Notes under the pieces: generated by a model
What the model saw: only the letters and a program-made list of their open reading frames with translations
Told to the model about the DNA's origin: nothing
Database searches by the model: none
NCBI GenBank assembly: GCA_016165875.1
Contig: JABBOT010000005.1
Coordinates: forward strand, 4,455,186 to 4,519,185
DNA length: 64,000 bases
Origin: Acanthopleura granulata
Taxonomy: Eukaryota > Mollusca > Polyplacophora > Chitonida > Chitonidae
Reading direction: 5' to 3'
Translations under genes and position numbers: made by a program
Part shown: one piece after another, positions 1-12,039 of the stretch
How the letters are laid out: each line of letters opens with the position of its first letter
How positions within the stretch are numbered: the first letter of the stretch is position 1

Positions 1-448
1 TACATACAGTATGTGATAAACTCGCCTTACTTGTTATCTGGTGACTGATATTTCCACTGACTTTTTCAGTTGTTTTTCTATGCTTGTCATGTTTGTAAGT
101 CTGTAAGCCCTAATCGGTATGTATCCTGTAATGTCATGTGATCTGTACATGAGTTACCATGGTGGCAAGATACGGTCATCATTGCCTTTAAACTTTTGAT
201 AAGAATATTAAGCTTAATTGAAATTTTATTTGAGAATTTGAGGTACAGATGTATATCTTTGTAGTATTGTAGTGTGTGTACACCTATTGGGGTGCGTGCA
301 CCTCTGCTAGCACTGATACACCTCATAACTAATGTGATATTTGTGGAGGTACCTTGCTAACAGGTGAGGTGCACATCATACGTCAGCAAGGCATGCTTTG
401 CCCACAGCAGTGGCCTGTGCTAATTTTGACTGTATGTCTTTATTGCAG

Positions 449-564
449 GTCATGATGGCCATAATGCCGATGTGGTTGCCATGGATTGTCACCATGACAA
501 CACTGTAGTGGTGACTGGATCAGCAGATAGCACAGCAAAACTCATTAACACAGAGACAGGGAAG
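449..564 (+). CDS. AAMP: AAMP exon (first in window)
   Basis: The acceptor follows a T-rich tract ending in TTGCAG at 448 and the donor is GTATGC at 565. The exon starts with two bases that complete a codon begun upstream and ends in phase 0. It encodes the blade with GHDGHNADVVAMD, VVVTGSADSTAKL and NTETGK, which corresponds to the human AAMP segment around LTGSVDCQAKL. Confidence 0.88.
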
Positions 565-3500
565 GTATGCACAGTTTTAGAAAGAAGGCTTTTTAACATT
601 GCAGTGACTGGCTTGGGACTCCTTTAGGACATTTTATCTATGGCCTCAAGGTTTATCTAAGGGTCAGATGTGATGCGTCACTTGTATGCGTAATTGTTCA
701 AAACAGTTTTTTTTGACGTTTTCATACACTTCTAATGTTTTCTCCGACTATAATGCTGGCCACTTTCATATAAGTGAAATATTCTTGAGTATGACGTAAA
801 ACACCAATCAGCTGAATAAATAAATCCAAAATGTTTCACAAATCAGCTGACATAAAAGTGGAGCTCAAGCAGCCTTAGTACCAACCAACTCTACCTTAGT
901 ACAACCAACTCTAGCTTAGTACCAACCAACTCTACCTTAGTACAACCAACCAACTCTACTTTAGTACCAACCAACTCTACCTTAGTACCAACCAACTCTA
1001 CCTTAGTACAACCAACTCTACCTTAGTACCAACTAACTCTACCTTAGTACAACCAACTCTACCTCAGTACCAACCAACTCTACCTTAGTACCAACCAACT
1101 CTGCCTTAGTACCAACCAAGTCTACATTAGTACCAATCAACTCTGCCTTAGTACCAACCAACTCTACTTTAGTACCGACCAACTCTACCTTAGTACCAAC
1201 CAATTCTACCTTAGTACACACAGTTAAGGGCCAAACAGTTGCAGTGAGCTGGGACTTTAGTGCACATCTGATGTTAGTTGATTGTGCTGCAGTAATAACA
1301 GCAAATATACCAAAATCAGTCCTTGGCATAATGCTGAAGACAGGTAGTCTTTAATGAACTCTACACTGCACAAATGGCTGCTTGACCATTGTCCATGTAG
1401 TCAGCTGTTTGTTGTCGCCAAAGTCCCACGGGTAATGAGAGCAGGACTGAACACAATTTCTCTCCAGTGCCGGGATTGGACTTATGCCTAGTTATTCTAG
1501 TGATTGAAAGATTGAAAGTGTCCTAACCACTCAGTCAACACCTTTTCTGACTAGAAATATATACAAATGCTCTGTGCAGTGTATGTCAACAGTTTTTAGT
1601 CTGAATAGTTTGCTTTTGTTGTGTCTGATGTTTCAGGTATTAGCAACCTTTCAGTGTGGAAAGACAGCTGGCCCAGAGAGTGAAGATTGTGTGGAAACTG
1701 TGGGCTTCAGTCAAACGTGAGTTAAAATACCCAATATCATGTTCTGTGTTACATTTTCCAGGTATAAATGACTCATTAGGAAACACAAAATACAGAACCT
1801 GATAATGTATATGTGGCATTTCTAGTTGAAATCACATAGTACACATGGGGCATGACCTTCTGTAGATTGCAGTGAATTTTTGCTGATTTTCTAAGCCTGC
1901 ACAGTATACACATAACTGTAGATCTTACACAGTTTACACATAACTGTAGATCTTACACAGGATACTCATAACTGTAGATCTTACACAGTTTACACATAAC
2001 TGTAGATCTTACACAGTTTACACATAACTGTAGATCTTACAAAGGATACTCATTACTGTAGATCTTACACAGTTTACACATAACTGTAGATCTTACACAG
2101 TATACACATAACTGTAGATCTTACACAGTATACACATAACTGTAGATCTTCCACAGCATACACATAACTGTAGATCTTCCACAGCATACACATAACTGTA
2201 GATCTTACACAGCATACACATAACTGTAGATCTTACACAGTATACACATTTTATGTGTAGATCTTACACAACATACACATAACTGTAGATCTTACACAGT
2301 ATACACACAACCTTAGATCTTACACAGTATACACATTACTGTAGATCTTACTGTAAACATCCACCTGCAACCAAGTTTTTAACTTGAATGGAGCCAGAGG
2401 GTGTCATATTTGAGTGAGTTGAGTCTAACGGGCAGGGCACAATGGGCATATATATCAGACATACATGGAATAGCTAGTAGTTTAAACATTTTGCTGGTTA
2501 CTGGAAAGAACTTCTGACATTCACTAAATCAGTGAGTGATCAGTCAAACGCTCTAACTCAAGGAAAAAAAGGTCAACACAGACTTCCAGACTCAGAGTCG
2601 TTAGATGTAACTAGCAGTGTTGTATGTTCTATCTTGATGGACTATTGTGAGACACACTGGCGTTTGCATCTTCATTTTATCAAGTTAGACACTACGCCTA
2701 TAGCTACTCTTTCTGCCTTGATCCTGCAGACAGAAATAGCCAGTCCACCTGACTCAATACCTGAGGAATAGTAATGTTAAGATATTATCCAAACAATTAG
2801 TAATTCCCCAAACTGATTGACAACATGTGTCTGCGTACATGGCTGATGTCAGGTGAAATCTTACAAAAGAACTTTCCACACCTGTGAGGATGGGGATAAA
2901 ACTGGCATAAACAGACATGCTGACCTGCTGTCATATTAAGACGTGATGTCAAAATACTTCTCGGAGCTTTCAGTCATGGAGATAGAATAGGAAGAAAATT
3001 GAAATCTCTGTCGACAAGTCAGCCTATGATTGAAGGCGACGACATAAGACCCGAGCGAGACAGCCAGACTTACCCACTGTGCCTTTGTACTCTGAATTAA
3101 ACCTTCCATGGCCATGCAGACTTTAATGTTCTATGTACAATACAGTGTTGCAAAACGCTACACGAGCCGGACATAGCTGTGGCTCAGTCAACTGGTAGTG
3201 TTCACCCAACAAAAGTTTAAGAGCTTTCAGTACATTTGATTGACATGCTTGAAATTTACTACATGCATAAATTCTTTGCCAACTCGAGCAGGCAAGTATG
3301 TGATTGGGTGACGATGAAGGTTTTTCAGGTTTTGGCTGGAGTGGATTCGACTAGCCGATTGGTCAAGTTTTGGCTGGAGTGGATTTGACTAGTCGATTGA
3401 TCAAGGCAGAAAACGGAGTCATAAATGTGTAGCGATACAAGGAATGTCTGGCTTGATATAATGAAGGTGTGGCATTTACAGTTGAAGCTTTTAAAGAAGA

Positions 3501-6500
3501 CTGGGGAAGTGGAACGTAAATTGTAGTGAAAAGAATATGGTGTGAAGATTGATTAATAAGACACCATTCGATAATTTTTTAGACGTTCTCTGAGAAACTT
3601 ATCCTTCGTCGCCGTAAGCTCATATATCTGTCAGAAGATTGCAACAATTTACTGAGCCGAAGCTGGCTGATTGATGTGAATCGGGCCCTGTGCTCTCTAG
3701 AGATATCCAACCTGCCTGTATTTGACATGCTGTTTGTGCTGCCAAAATCTGCACACTATGGCAGCCTGCCAGCTCTTTCTTGTTGTCTGGGCAAGGGACA
3801 TCCAACCGGCAGTAATTGAGTCGAATTCCTATCCGTGGGGCCTATATGACCCATGTTAAGTACATTAAAAAGATAAAACGGTGATGATTCGAGGACTTGA
3901 TTCATGTCATATCCACTAATAGGGCTTTACGTAATCCTACGTTCTGATGCATCAAAATTATTTTCACAGTTATGTCACCTTTTACAGGGAAGTATTTATC
4001 AATCCGCGATTCAGTGTGTGTTATGATCTACCTTAAAATTTGTTGCCTCTGAAGTAAAAAAAATTTGAAGGTCGGTCTTAAATCTGCAATCCATACACTT
4101 TTACCGCAAATTGCCCATTACTTCACGGGTCTTCTCATTTACAGAAACTGGTTATCCTGGCACAGATCCACGATTTGACATTTTCATTGTTTTTCCCAAG
4201 CAGGTTCAGGGCGTCAGGTACTGTGTCATGAAGTCTGTATCTGAGGATGAGGATAGCTTTTAGATCTCCTGACTGTACTAGGCTACATCCGGGCAATGGC
4301 AGAGTACAGTACATGTACTGTTAAATCATGGTGTCAACATGTCATTTGGTTAGATCCAAATATCGGTTTCTCCAAACATAGTACAGGGAGACCTAAGTTG
4401 CAAAAATTAAGCAAATTTTACTGGCCAGATTGAAAGCCGAATTGATAAAAAGTGATTTAGCTTTTTTGTTCAATTATGTAATTATATATAGATTACTATA
4501 AATATTCACTTCACAGATGCACTGTGCAAAGCTTGAATCCTGCTCTGTCGATATCGTACATTGAGCACTTAAAAGGGCCAGAGGTGTGTTGATATGGTAC
4601 ATTGAGCACTTTGAAGGTCTGAGTTGTGTCGATGTTGTACATTGAGCACTTTGAAGGGCCCAAGTTGTGTCGATATCATACATTGAGCACTTTGAAGGGC
4701 CCGAGTTGTCGATGTCATACATGGAGCACTTTGAAGGGCCCGAGTTGTGCCTTCTTCTGTTTTACCTCCCTTTATGTAGGCAGTATTTTTCCCCTAAAAC
4801 TGGTTCTATTTCTCTCTGAAACATGGTAATTTCAATCGTTTATTGAAAAGGCAAGTACAATTAAACCACGTCTTATTGTTTTGATATATATTTGGTTGTG
4901 TAGATTTAATTAAACACACCAACAGCTACAAACCCGTTTAGGATCTAATCTGCCTGTCTCCATGTCACACTTTACATTTGCCCGCCTCAAAGACGAGGAG
5001 ACGTATGGCTGTCTAAACCCTTGAATTAACCTGCAGATGGCGATGGGTTACCCCCAAGCTTGGCACAGTTTCCTCCCACCATACTGCTGGCTGTCATCGT
5101 AAAAGTGAAAAATCTTGAGTACAGCGTGAGACCCAGTCAAATAAATAAAACAAATACATTAAAGCTGTGGTATCACTGCCTGACAGGGATGTCCCCACAC
5201 AAGCGTGTATATGTTTATACCTTGGCTTTTTTTCAGTCAGTCCCTGGTTGCCACAGGTACTCCCTCAGGGTCTGTGTGTGACTGGGATGTTCCCAAACAA
5301 ATATTTTTGTGTTTATACCTTTGCTTTGTTTCGGTCAGCCCCTGATGGCCGCAGATTCTCTCTCAGGGTCTCCGTGTGACTGAGATGTCCCCACACAACA
5401 TGTATATGTTTATCCCTTGGATTTGTTTCAGTCAGCCCCTGGTTGCCACAGGTTCTCTCTCAGGGTCACTACAAATCTGGGATGTTCCTACACAAGTTTT
5501 GCGTCATACTTGCCCACATGAGGTAGAATTCTGTTTTTCCAAACAATAAATATGACCTATACTGGATATGTACCTGCTACACACTTACGGTCATTATCTA
5601 ATGCATTCAGTGTACAGTACAGGAATGGGATATCTCTAGATTTTAGAACTTTTGATGACACGCCACAAGTTTTTGCTTTTGCCCATTTATTGTGTAACAA
5701 ACTTGTTCTGAAATAAGGGCATAAAATAAGTATCAGAAGTAAATCATGCATACATCAGGCAATGATTTCAATATGTAAAGTTTGGCTGAGTCATGGGATA
5801 CAGTTTGTAAAAGATTTGGCCAATAGTGGAGTTTCGAGTTGGAACTCTTTTATAGCTGAAGGTAAGAAAAGCCCGTGTACCATATGACCTGTCAAAAATG
5901 TTAGGCAGCTATTTCTGATTACATTTACTATAACATGGGCATGTTAAAAAAAAGTTACTTAGACAAGACGTATGATAGGGAAAATTAAGGACCTGGAAGT
6001 TTTTAATTTAAGAAACTGCTGATTAAAGAAGAGCCTCACACAGAAAGATAGGTGATCGGTAAATTAAAATAAAGAAAAGTGCCTGACATTTTTGACAGGT
6101 CACATGACACAGTTGAATTCTTTTTACCTTCTACGACAAAAGATTTCGAACTTGAAACTCCCCTATTGATACATGGATTACGTTATTTTTATATAATATT
6201 ATGCGAAGACAAAAAAATCACAAAAGAACGATCTAGAAATGTGGGCCATAGAAGAATTCCAGCTTTTTTGTAGTATATTTAAATGTTGATGGGTTTTCAC
6301 AACCTTTAAATGTGATTAATGTCTGCTATGCTTGTGTATTTCAGGCAGGAATCGTGAAACTACGCTGGGATTCTGCCACCTCCATGATCTACACAGCCAG
6401 TCTGGATGGAGTGCTCAGACTGTGGGATGCCCGCACTGGCAGTGTTGTGTCACAATGGTCCGGTCACCAAGGCGAGCTTCTTGACTTTGACTTTGCCAGG

Positions 6501-7516
6501 TCTGTACAGCAGTGTTAAACCGCATGTTATGCAAGAAATTCGCATGTAAACAGAACTTTTAAAATTTTTATTATATTACTATATAATGGTTTTTACCTCT
6601 CAAACTCATCTTGTGCAGCGATGCCACTGCTTATATCTGTTGCCCTTTGTGAACTATTCCGTGGGGTGTCAGTGAGCAGCTGACAGCTCAAGGATTAGCT
6701 TCATGGTCTTACATGAAGGTTATTGGTTATCACTTGGCTACCACAAACAGGACATTGTGAGTGAGAGCAAGTCTGTGTGATTCATGTGGGAAAGCTTGCC
6801 GGTTGCTAGCCAAAGGCTGATAGTTTTCTCACATTACACTGAGCACTTCTGTATACATGTGCTTATGAGTGAAATGTTCTTAACTACAACATTAAAACAT
6901 GTCTCTCAAACATGTCTCCCCTTTCATTTTTTGTACATTCTCTACAAACCTACTTTTAGCAGTGTAATTATTAGTCCCCTAACAGCACCTGAAGTTCAAC
7001 TCTTGTCTGTCAGTGCATCAGTTCATCACATTGCATTTAAACTTATTACATGATTTTACAGATGAACTTTATAGTTTATAGCTGATTCCTCTATTTTCGA
7101 TAAAAGTTATGTCTGCGGTTGCCCTATTTGGACATAGCTGTAAATCTGATGGCTCAAACCAGTATGGTACTTGTGTTTTTTTCTGTAGTAGTTGGCTACA
7201 GTGTGGTAAGCTACCTGCACACATTTTATGCGGAGAATGTGAAAATGTAGATGTAATTTAGTTTATTTTGTAAAAATTTAACTCCAAAATCTATACAGCC
7301 ACTAGGGTATATTAAATCACATGATTTTAGCTCCATCATTTTGGGATGTGCACACTTCATGCTGTATGTTTGTTAATCTGAAAAGGAGGCTTGTGTACAT
7401 ATACAGTGTGTGTGTCTAACCATGACTGTTTGGTTTTCAGAGATGGAAGTGTGCTTGTTTCAACATCAGAGGACCAAACAGCAAGAGTTTTCTCCCTTCA
7501 TCAACTTGACAGATAA
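449..7516 (+). CDS. AAMP: AAMP / Sqt1-like WD40-repeat protein, 3' part (partial, one internal exon not found)
   Basis: Four coding exons are visible: 449-564, 1637-1716, 6345-6499 and 7441-7516. The order and content of the peptides match the second half of the animal angio-associated migratory cell protein, including LTGS-like blade motifs, SLDGVLRLWDARTG and a C-terminus ending LHQLDR. AAMP is a mostly cytosolic seven-bladed WD40 propeller; its yeast homologue Sqt1 is a chaperone of ribosomal protein uL16. The gene is incomplete on the left, since the first visible exon starts mid-codon. Exon 2 ends with two spare bases while exon 3 begins in phase 0. A further exon of length 1 modulo 3, expected to be about 91 nt and to encode roughly 30 residues of one blade, should therefore lie between 1717 and 6344, and I could not find it. 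Introns carry several minisatellites. The gene converges on GOLPH3. The family call is from recognition, not a database search. Confidence 0.9.
739..831 (+). repeat. SINE family 1, 3' tail fragment
   Basis: Contains ATAAGTGAAATATTCTTGAG and a degenerate AAAACACCAATCA ending in AATAAATAAA. This tail recurs across the window. Confidence 0.75.
873..1216. repeat. 21-bp minisatellite, about 16 copies
   Basis: Copies of a unit built on CTTAGTACCAACCAACTCTA follow each other in an AAMP intron, with some copies one base shorter. Read on the minus strand the unit keeps one frame open and gives a spurious VELVGTK heptad repeat. Confidence 0.95.
1637..1716 (+). CDS. AAMP: AAMP exon (second in window)
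   Basis: The acceptor is GTTTCAG ending at 1636 and the donor GTGAGT starts at 1717. It begins in phase 0, joins the previous exon without a shift, and encodes VLATFQCGK, an acidic linker and VETVGFSQ. It ends with two bases of a split codon, so it cannot join directly to the exon at 6345. Confidence 0.85.
1899..2350. repeat. 28-bp minisatellite, about 16 copies
   Basis: Tandem unit with core ACACATAACTGTAGATCTTA, 180 bp downstream of the second visible AAMP exon. Most copies carry the palindrome AGATCT. It lies in the intron where one AAMP exon is missing. Confidence 0.95.
3333..3406. repeat. Two-copy tandem duplication, about 38 bp
   Basis: TTTTGGCTGGAGTGGATT followed by a GACTAG-CGATTG-TCAAG tail occurs twice in succession with three substitutions. 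Confidence 0.75.
4549..4748. repeat. About 41-bp minisatellite, 5 copies
   Basis: Each copy contains TACATTGAGCACTTTGAAGG or a near match, then a CCCGAGTTGTGTCGAT-type tail. AAMP intron. Confidence 0.9.
5065..5152 (+). repeat. SINE family 1, 3' fragment
   Basis: TTTCCTCCCACCATACTGCT, then a tail resembling GTATAAGTGAAATATTCTTG and an AAATAAATAAAAC end. Confidence 0.75.
5177..5480. repeat. About 103-bp tandem repeat, 3 copies
   Basis: Three diverged copies begin near 5177, 5280 and 5383. Each has a GGATGTCCCCACACAA-like start, a GTTTATACCTTGG-like middle and a CCCTGGTTGCCACAGGT-like end. A SINE tail lies immediately upstream. AAMP intron. Confidence 0.85.
6345..6499 (+). CDS. AAMP: AAMP exon (third in window)
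   Basis: The acceptor is TATTTCAG and the exon starts in phase 0 with AGIVKLRWDS. It contains the canonical WD blade SLDGVLRLWDARTG followed by GHQGELLDFDFA. The donor is the weaker GTCTGT at 6500. Its two spare bases pair correctly with the single leading base of the next exon to give Arg. Confidence 0.9.
7441..7516 (+). CDS. AAMP: AAMP terminal coding exon
   Basis: The acceptor is GGTTTTCAG ending at 7440. The exon encodes DGSVLVSTSEDQTARVFSLH then QLDR and a TAA stop at 7514-7516. This matches the conserved C-terminal blade of AAMP, where human ends in QRPDR. Confidence 0.9.
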
Positions 7517-7585
7517 CCAAGCATCAGTGCTCAGATGGCTGGCGTGTAAAAAAATGCCAGTAGCTGAATACAGTGAAGAGCTGTC

Positions 7586-7730
7586 AATAAATGTTTTATT
7601 TCAAGCCAATTGTACATTTGACTTCATAATTTCATTAATGCAGTTATTTCATGTATGAGTGTACTCATGTTCTACATTGAATGTTTAAGTGCAATTCTTG
7701 ATGGCTTTTGGATCTTGTGCTTGCAATAAA
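7586..7730 (+). other. Candidate AAMP polyadenylation signals
   Basis: Canonical AATAAA hexamers occur at 7586-7591 and 7725-7730, 70 and 209 bases after the AAMP stop. Either could define the mRNA end. The second is closely followed by T/G-rich sequence. Confidence 0.55.
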
Positions 7731-7796
7731 TCTGTTTAATCAGTGGCAAGTTATAGTAGCCTAGTTAAGGCAGAAAGTTTGTGTATGCTGAGAAAT

Positions 7797-7890
7797 AGTA
7801 GTATTTATTCATTTATTCCCTCGGCGGTGTCCGCTGTACTCCAGAATGTTTGACTTATACGATGGCGTTCAGCATTATAATGGGAGTAGT
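7797..7890 (-). repeat. SINE family 1 fragment, inverted
   Basis: Starts with ATTTATTCATTTATT and continues with the reverse complement of the shared tail, including GACTTATACGATGGCG and AGCATTATAATGGG. Confidence 0.7.
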
Positions 7891-8404
7891 GATGTTAGTA
7901 TTACTTTATGCCTATTAACCTGACAGTGCTCATGCATTATGTCTAAAGTTAATTTGCATAGCATTTAACACTAATCAATGAATCAGTCTAGTATCACAAA
8001 AGAATGCCTGGGGAAAAAATCTCCAGATTGAGTGGACTATGTTGTGGTAACCAGAAACATTTTATTGGCAAGAGTATACCACATTTTAGACATGTGGAAA
8101 GGTGACGTTTAATTTTGTTTTCATAAACTTGAAGTGGTACATCAAATTGTGACACTATCAGTCTTAAGTTATCAAGAGACACTTCCATGTGTGTTTTTGC
8201 AGAGTTGTTGCCCTTCTCCTAACAGAGCAAACCATTGACCTCACAAGACTTCTTCCCAGTACAACCATGTATCTATGAGAGGTTTAAAAGCAGGTTTCCA
8301 TGGATGTGGCATCTGTTAATCCAGCATAGCCCAATATATAAAAGTATTGGGTGGACTTCATGGCACCCTTTCAACCACACGTATACATGTATATGATAAA
8401 AGGC

Positions 8405-8510
8405 CAGTTTTGTGGGTGGAGGACATGGTAGTGCCGAGGGTAAACCACTGACCTTTGGCATGTTAATGACAGGCTTGCACACAAATATGAGGTTACTGGT
8501 AGAAGGCAGA
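8405..8510 (-). repeat. SINE family 2 fragment
   Basis: GGTAAACCACTGACCTTTGG preceded by a GGGTGGAGGA motif matches the family 2 body seen most fully at 50190-50545. Confidence 0.6.
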
Positions 8511-8559
8511 TCTTAAACAAACAGACTATACATTAACCATCATCAACTACTTAATGTCA

Positions 8560-8695
8560 CCATCCCCCCCAGAAAACAGTTGGGCTAGGGAAATGTACAA
8601 ATTCTCTGTCCGTGATCAGGATTGAACTCACACCTACCCTAGACTGTTGTAGTCACTGCAACTTCACTCACTGAGCTACAAGCTTCTCCCATTCA
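8560..8695 (-). repeat. tRNA-like SINE head, inverted
   Basis: On the minus strand TGTAGCTCAGTGAGTGAAG (A-box-like) is followed about 45 bases later by GAGTTCAATCCTGATC (B-box-like). It lacks a foldable acceptor stem, so it is a SINE head and not a working tRNA. Confidence 0.5.
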
Positions 8696-9214
8696 TGTTC
8701 AAGTGAAGCATTGCATCCAGGACATCAAAGACATTAACAGGACACCCTACTCCTTCACATCGTACCAATTCCTAACTGATCGGGTCGGGTCCTGGACCAC
8801 AGAACGCTGAATAACAACTGACCCCGCTCCCTCCCCATGAAGCTGTTCTTCAGCATCAGGTGAGCACATTTATAATGATCATGAAGAGAGAGTACTTCAG
8901 TCCTGGAAACTAGCTAAATTGCTGTTCTGGTTTTCAACAAAGCATGGGATTCAGCTCACTGTAAAGTTTCAGGTGTGACAAAGAAAACTTCACATGTATG
9001 AACCTTGCTGAATGGTGTGAGGCTGTACCATGGATACAAACCGATCATGTGGGCTGGTTCAAGCCGCTGCCATGCACACTCCAATCAGCCAGTTTACTTC
9101 ATATTCCCATGCTGTACTCTTCTACTCAACAATTACACTTTATTTATGGATTAGTCTGTTAATGCCAGTGTCCAGGAGTTTCGCTAATACCAAGGTCATC
9201 AGTTTTAGGGTTGA

Positions 9215-9400
9215 AGGAAACCTTTGTGTCCACAGTAAACCACTTGTCTTCGGCTAGTTTATGACAGACTTGTATACCACAGTGGTGGAAAAAATGCACC
9301 AATGGCCCTACGACCACACACATCACTGACACCAAGGCCCACAAACAGCCTGAGCTGGGAGTATCCCAACCCCAAGGAAACACTTGGAGATCCCGCATTT
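9215..9400 (-). repeat. Diverged SINE family 2 copy
   Basis: CAGTAAACCACTTGTCTTCGG, a ACCACAGTGGTGGAAAAAAT motif and CACCAAGGCCCACAA match the order of the longer family 2 copy at 50190-50545. Confidence 0.5.
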
Positions 9401-9791
9401 ATAACACTGTACAGTACATACAAGTTAGAAAACTTTCCATGCAAAATTACAAAGGCAGTGTACATCCGGAAGGCATGAAGGATGAAAACAAAAAGCAAAC
9501 ACCAGCAAAGTCATTCATGAGAAAAATGATCATATAATGTATTTTCTAAGTAGCTGAACAAAGTAACCGTTACAATTTTGGTCAAGCTAATTATTTTATC
9601 ATAAGCCAGTAACAAGGACATAGTTCAGGTGTGAGAGACCGGTTTATACAGATGATACATTGATCCATCCCTGCGGGCACTCTCAAGCTGTTTATCTACA
9701 GGTGTGAACAGCTGTTACTTCAGGTAGCCCTCGGTGTATTGTACAGGTTAGTTATGGAATAATACAGCTAGAAGCATGCAATATATATTGT

Positions 9792-9871
9792 CAACTGGTG
9801 TGTGAGGGAGGCCTAGACCACCACAAGGTAACAACTGGTGTGTGAGGGAGGCCTAGACCACCACAAGGTAA
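9792..9871. repeat. 40-bp perfect tandem duplication
   Basis: ACTGGTGTGTGAGGGAGGCC and the following 20 bases occur twice in direct succession, differing only at the first bases. Confidence 0.9.
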
Positions 9872-11146
9872 CAAATGCAGCCCCCAGGACCTGGACACCC
9901 ACCCCCACGTCAACAGCCACCATGGCTCGCTATACACCTCAACATAAATGTGACAACTTTCAACTTTACGTCCTCCACCCACACTTTAGTTGCCCTAATA
10001 ATGTACACTTTTGTCACTATCCTGGTTTGAAAAAATTCAACCACCCAATTTATTTACAAGTACACCATCTGGCCCCCTTTGGCTTGCCATCCACCCATCT
10101 TTATTACATATGAAATACAAACATTTTATGAGGAATTCTATGTTTCCAAGATCTTGATGATTCAGCAAATATGGAGTAAGGGCTAGGTTTGAACTTTAAA
10201 GTTTTTATTTCATTTGTATAAATTAACAACCATGTCGGCTCTCAAACAGCCTCGGAGGGGTAAGGCAAAACCATGAACAAACCATCTCCAAGAAGTTTTG
10301 AAGCCACAGCAGTCAATACTTTGAAGCACTTCTATACTTAGAACTGTTTGACTTTTCCAACATATAAATGTTAAAATGAAAATGTAGATTTTCTTCAGTT
10401 TCAAAAGCAATATTAAGTGCTTGATAAATGCCCCATGGAGTTTCCTGTCTCTTTGGTTTGATCAAGCTCATACAAATGTAACATTTTACTGGATGCTCAA
10501 TTCATATCTTTGGAGCTGCTTCTTTCAGAAAAAAAACAAACAGACAATTTATATACATATATCTCATTCCCTCTCTTATCATAGAGAAATGTGTCGAACA
10601 TTTAAAGCTAACATGTCCCAACCATTTAAGAAGTATAAGTGTACAATGCTTCCCCAAACAATTACAACTGCCAAATAAATGGTTTAAAAATAAGTCCACA
10701 GCTGAAGAAAACAGACCTTAGGAAATGAATTAACAATAATACTAATACGAAAAGATGAATTACTGAACCAATGGTGCCTGACTTGAAACAGTTATGAAAT
10801 AGCTTTATAACTAGTGTGGAACTCCTGAAGGGTGTTGTTTTGGCAGTTTTGATACATGGTGCTTGGAAGCTACAGAAGTGATTTAGGTCCGGTCTAAACT
10901 GTTGGTTTTACTCTTCCCTGGAATACTATGTAGTAGCTGTAACATGGATGCTTTGACATAAATCTATCTAAACAGTTAATCATTGAATTCCTAGTCTACG
11001 GAGTTACCAGTAAGGCCTGATTTTCCAATTTTGGCGTCCCGTCATGATCTTCAACTTTCCCATGTCATCTCCAAGGTAATCCTTAACATAAAAGTTGCTC
11101 CAAAGAGAACAGGGTCACAAAATATCTAGACTTTATTATTAAAGTG

Positions 11147-11292
11147 CATATTACACACTCAGTGTGATGGTTTCATGACGTAGCCATCACATCATATTAC
11201 ACCCTCAGTGTGATGGTTTCATGACGTAGCCATCACATCATATTACACACTCAGTGTGATGGTTTCATGACGTAGCCATCACATCATATTAC
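11147..11292. repeat. 46-bp tandem repeat, 3 copies
   Basis: Copies start at 11147, 11193 and 11239 and are almost identical. Each contains GATGG...CCATC arms around TTTCATGACGTAG, so every unit can form a small hairpin. Confidence 0.92.
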
Positions 11293-11614
11293 CTAATACC
11301 TTTCAGAATGAAATGAAGAAAGATGTCACCTGATTCTGAACAGTCCCAAAATACGACATTGTCATGATTCCTGATTTCACTGCAACTAGTACTGCCACAT
11401 AATTACGCACTTACAAGAGAAAACTAGAAAGAGCATCTGACAAACCAAAAGGGGGCCTTGAGTCTCGGGAATAACTCCACTAATATGCACTTTGAGCTCT
11501 TAACTCTCAGATATCTGGTGACATTTATACAAACAAACAAACAGACAAATTTTACATGTAACCAAAATAGGTGTCCCACAAATAGCAACCTCTATAATGG
11601 TTATACCCCTTTAA

Positions 11615-12039
11615 AGGGAAATACCGCGTAACAATGAGCTTATTGTGAGCGAAAAGATAAGTAAAAACTGTATCTGAGAATACTTTCACTGATTTTTTTT
11701 CACCAAAATAAAAGCAGTCAAATGTTTTGATTGAATGTGGCTTTTATGGACTATACTGATCATGTGGTCCACCAGTGACTTTTCTATTGCCCTAAAGCAG
11801 AAATTTAATCTCATCATATTGTTTCCATCCACAGGCAAACACTAGAGGATTACTCTTCATAAGAACTTTATTCAGACCTGAATATAAAGGTGTACAAAAA
11901 GTTGTCTGACATCTCTACCGCTTTATCAATATGGTCCATAAAACCAACCATACTATCCAAAACCTTGACTGCTTTTATTTTGGTGAAAAAAAAAAAAATC
12001 TGAAAAAATCACAAGTTCATTTATACGAGGTTTTTCCCT
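11615..12039. mobile_element. TTAA-flanked MITE with long terminal inverted repeats
   Basis: Both ends read AGGGAAA inward and are bordered by TTAA (11611-11614 and 12040-12043), as expected for piggyBac-type target duplication. The arms, about 11615-11790 and 11905-12039, are imperfect inverted copies sharing TTTTCACCAAAATAAAAGCA. It has no coding capacity. It sits about 170 bp downstream of the GOLPH3 stop, probably within its 3' UTR. Confidence 0.75.
11867..11979 (-). other. Candidate GOLPH3 polyadenylation signals
   Basis: On the minus strand AATAAA is read at 11979-11974 and 11872-11867, about 230 and 340 bases past the stop. The first lies inside an arm of the TTAA-flanked element at 11615-12039, so the transposon may supply the gene's 3' end signal. 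Confidence 0.45.

Larger units (their letters stand above)
7731..11604. other. AAMP-GOLPH3 convergent intergenic region
   Basis: No gene was recognised. The stretch contains SINE fragments (7797-7890, 8405-8695, 9215-9400), a 40-bp duplication, a 46-bp triplication and otherwise featureless AT-rich sequence. Part may be 3' UTR of either gene. Confidence 0.6.

Noticed and set aside
8560..8695. Possible tRNA gene
   Set aside because: A and B boxes are present but the acceptor and anticodon stems do not pair; interpreted as a SINE head.
8836..8861. ATGAAGCTGTTCTTCAGC followed by a GTGAGC donor, resembling a signal-peptide first exon
   Set aside because: Only eight codons, with no downstream partner exon on the same strand.
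11147..11292. CRISPR-like regular array
   Set aside because: Three head-to-tail identical units without unique spacers in a eukaryotic context; a plain tandem repeat.
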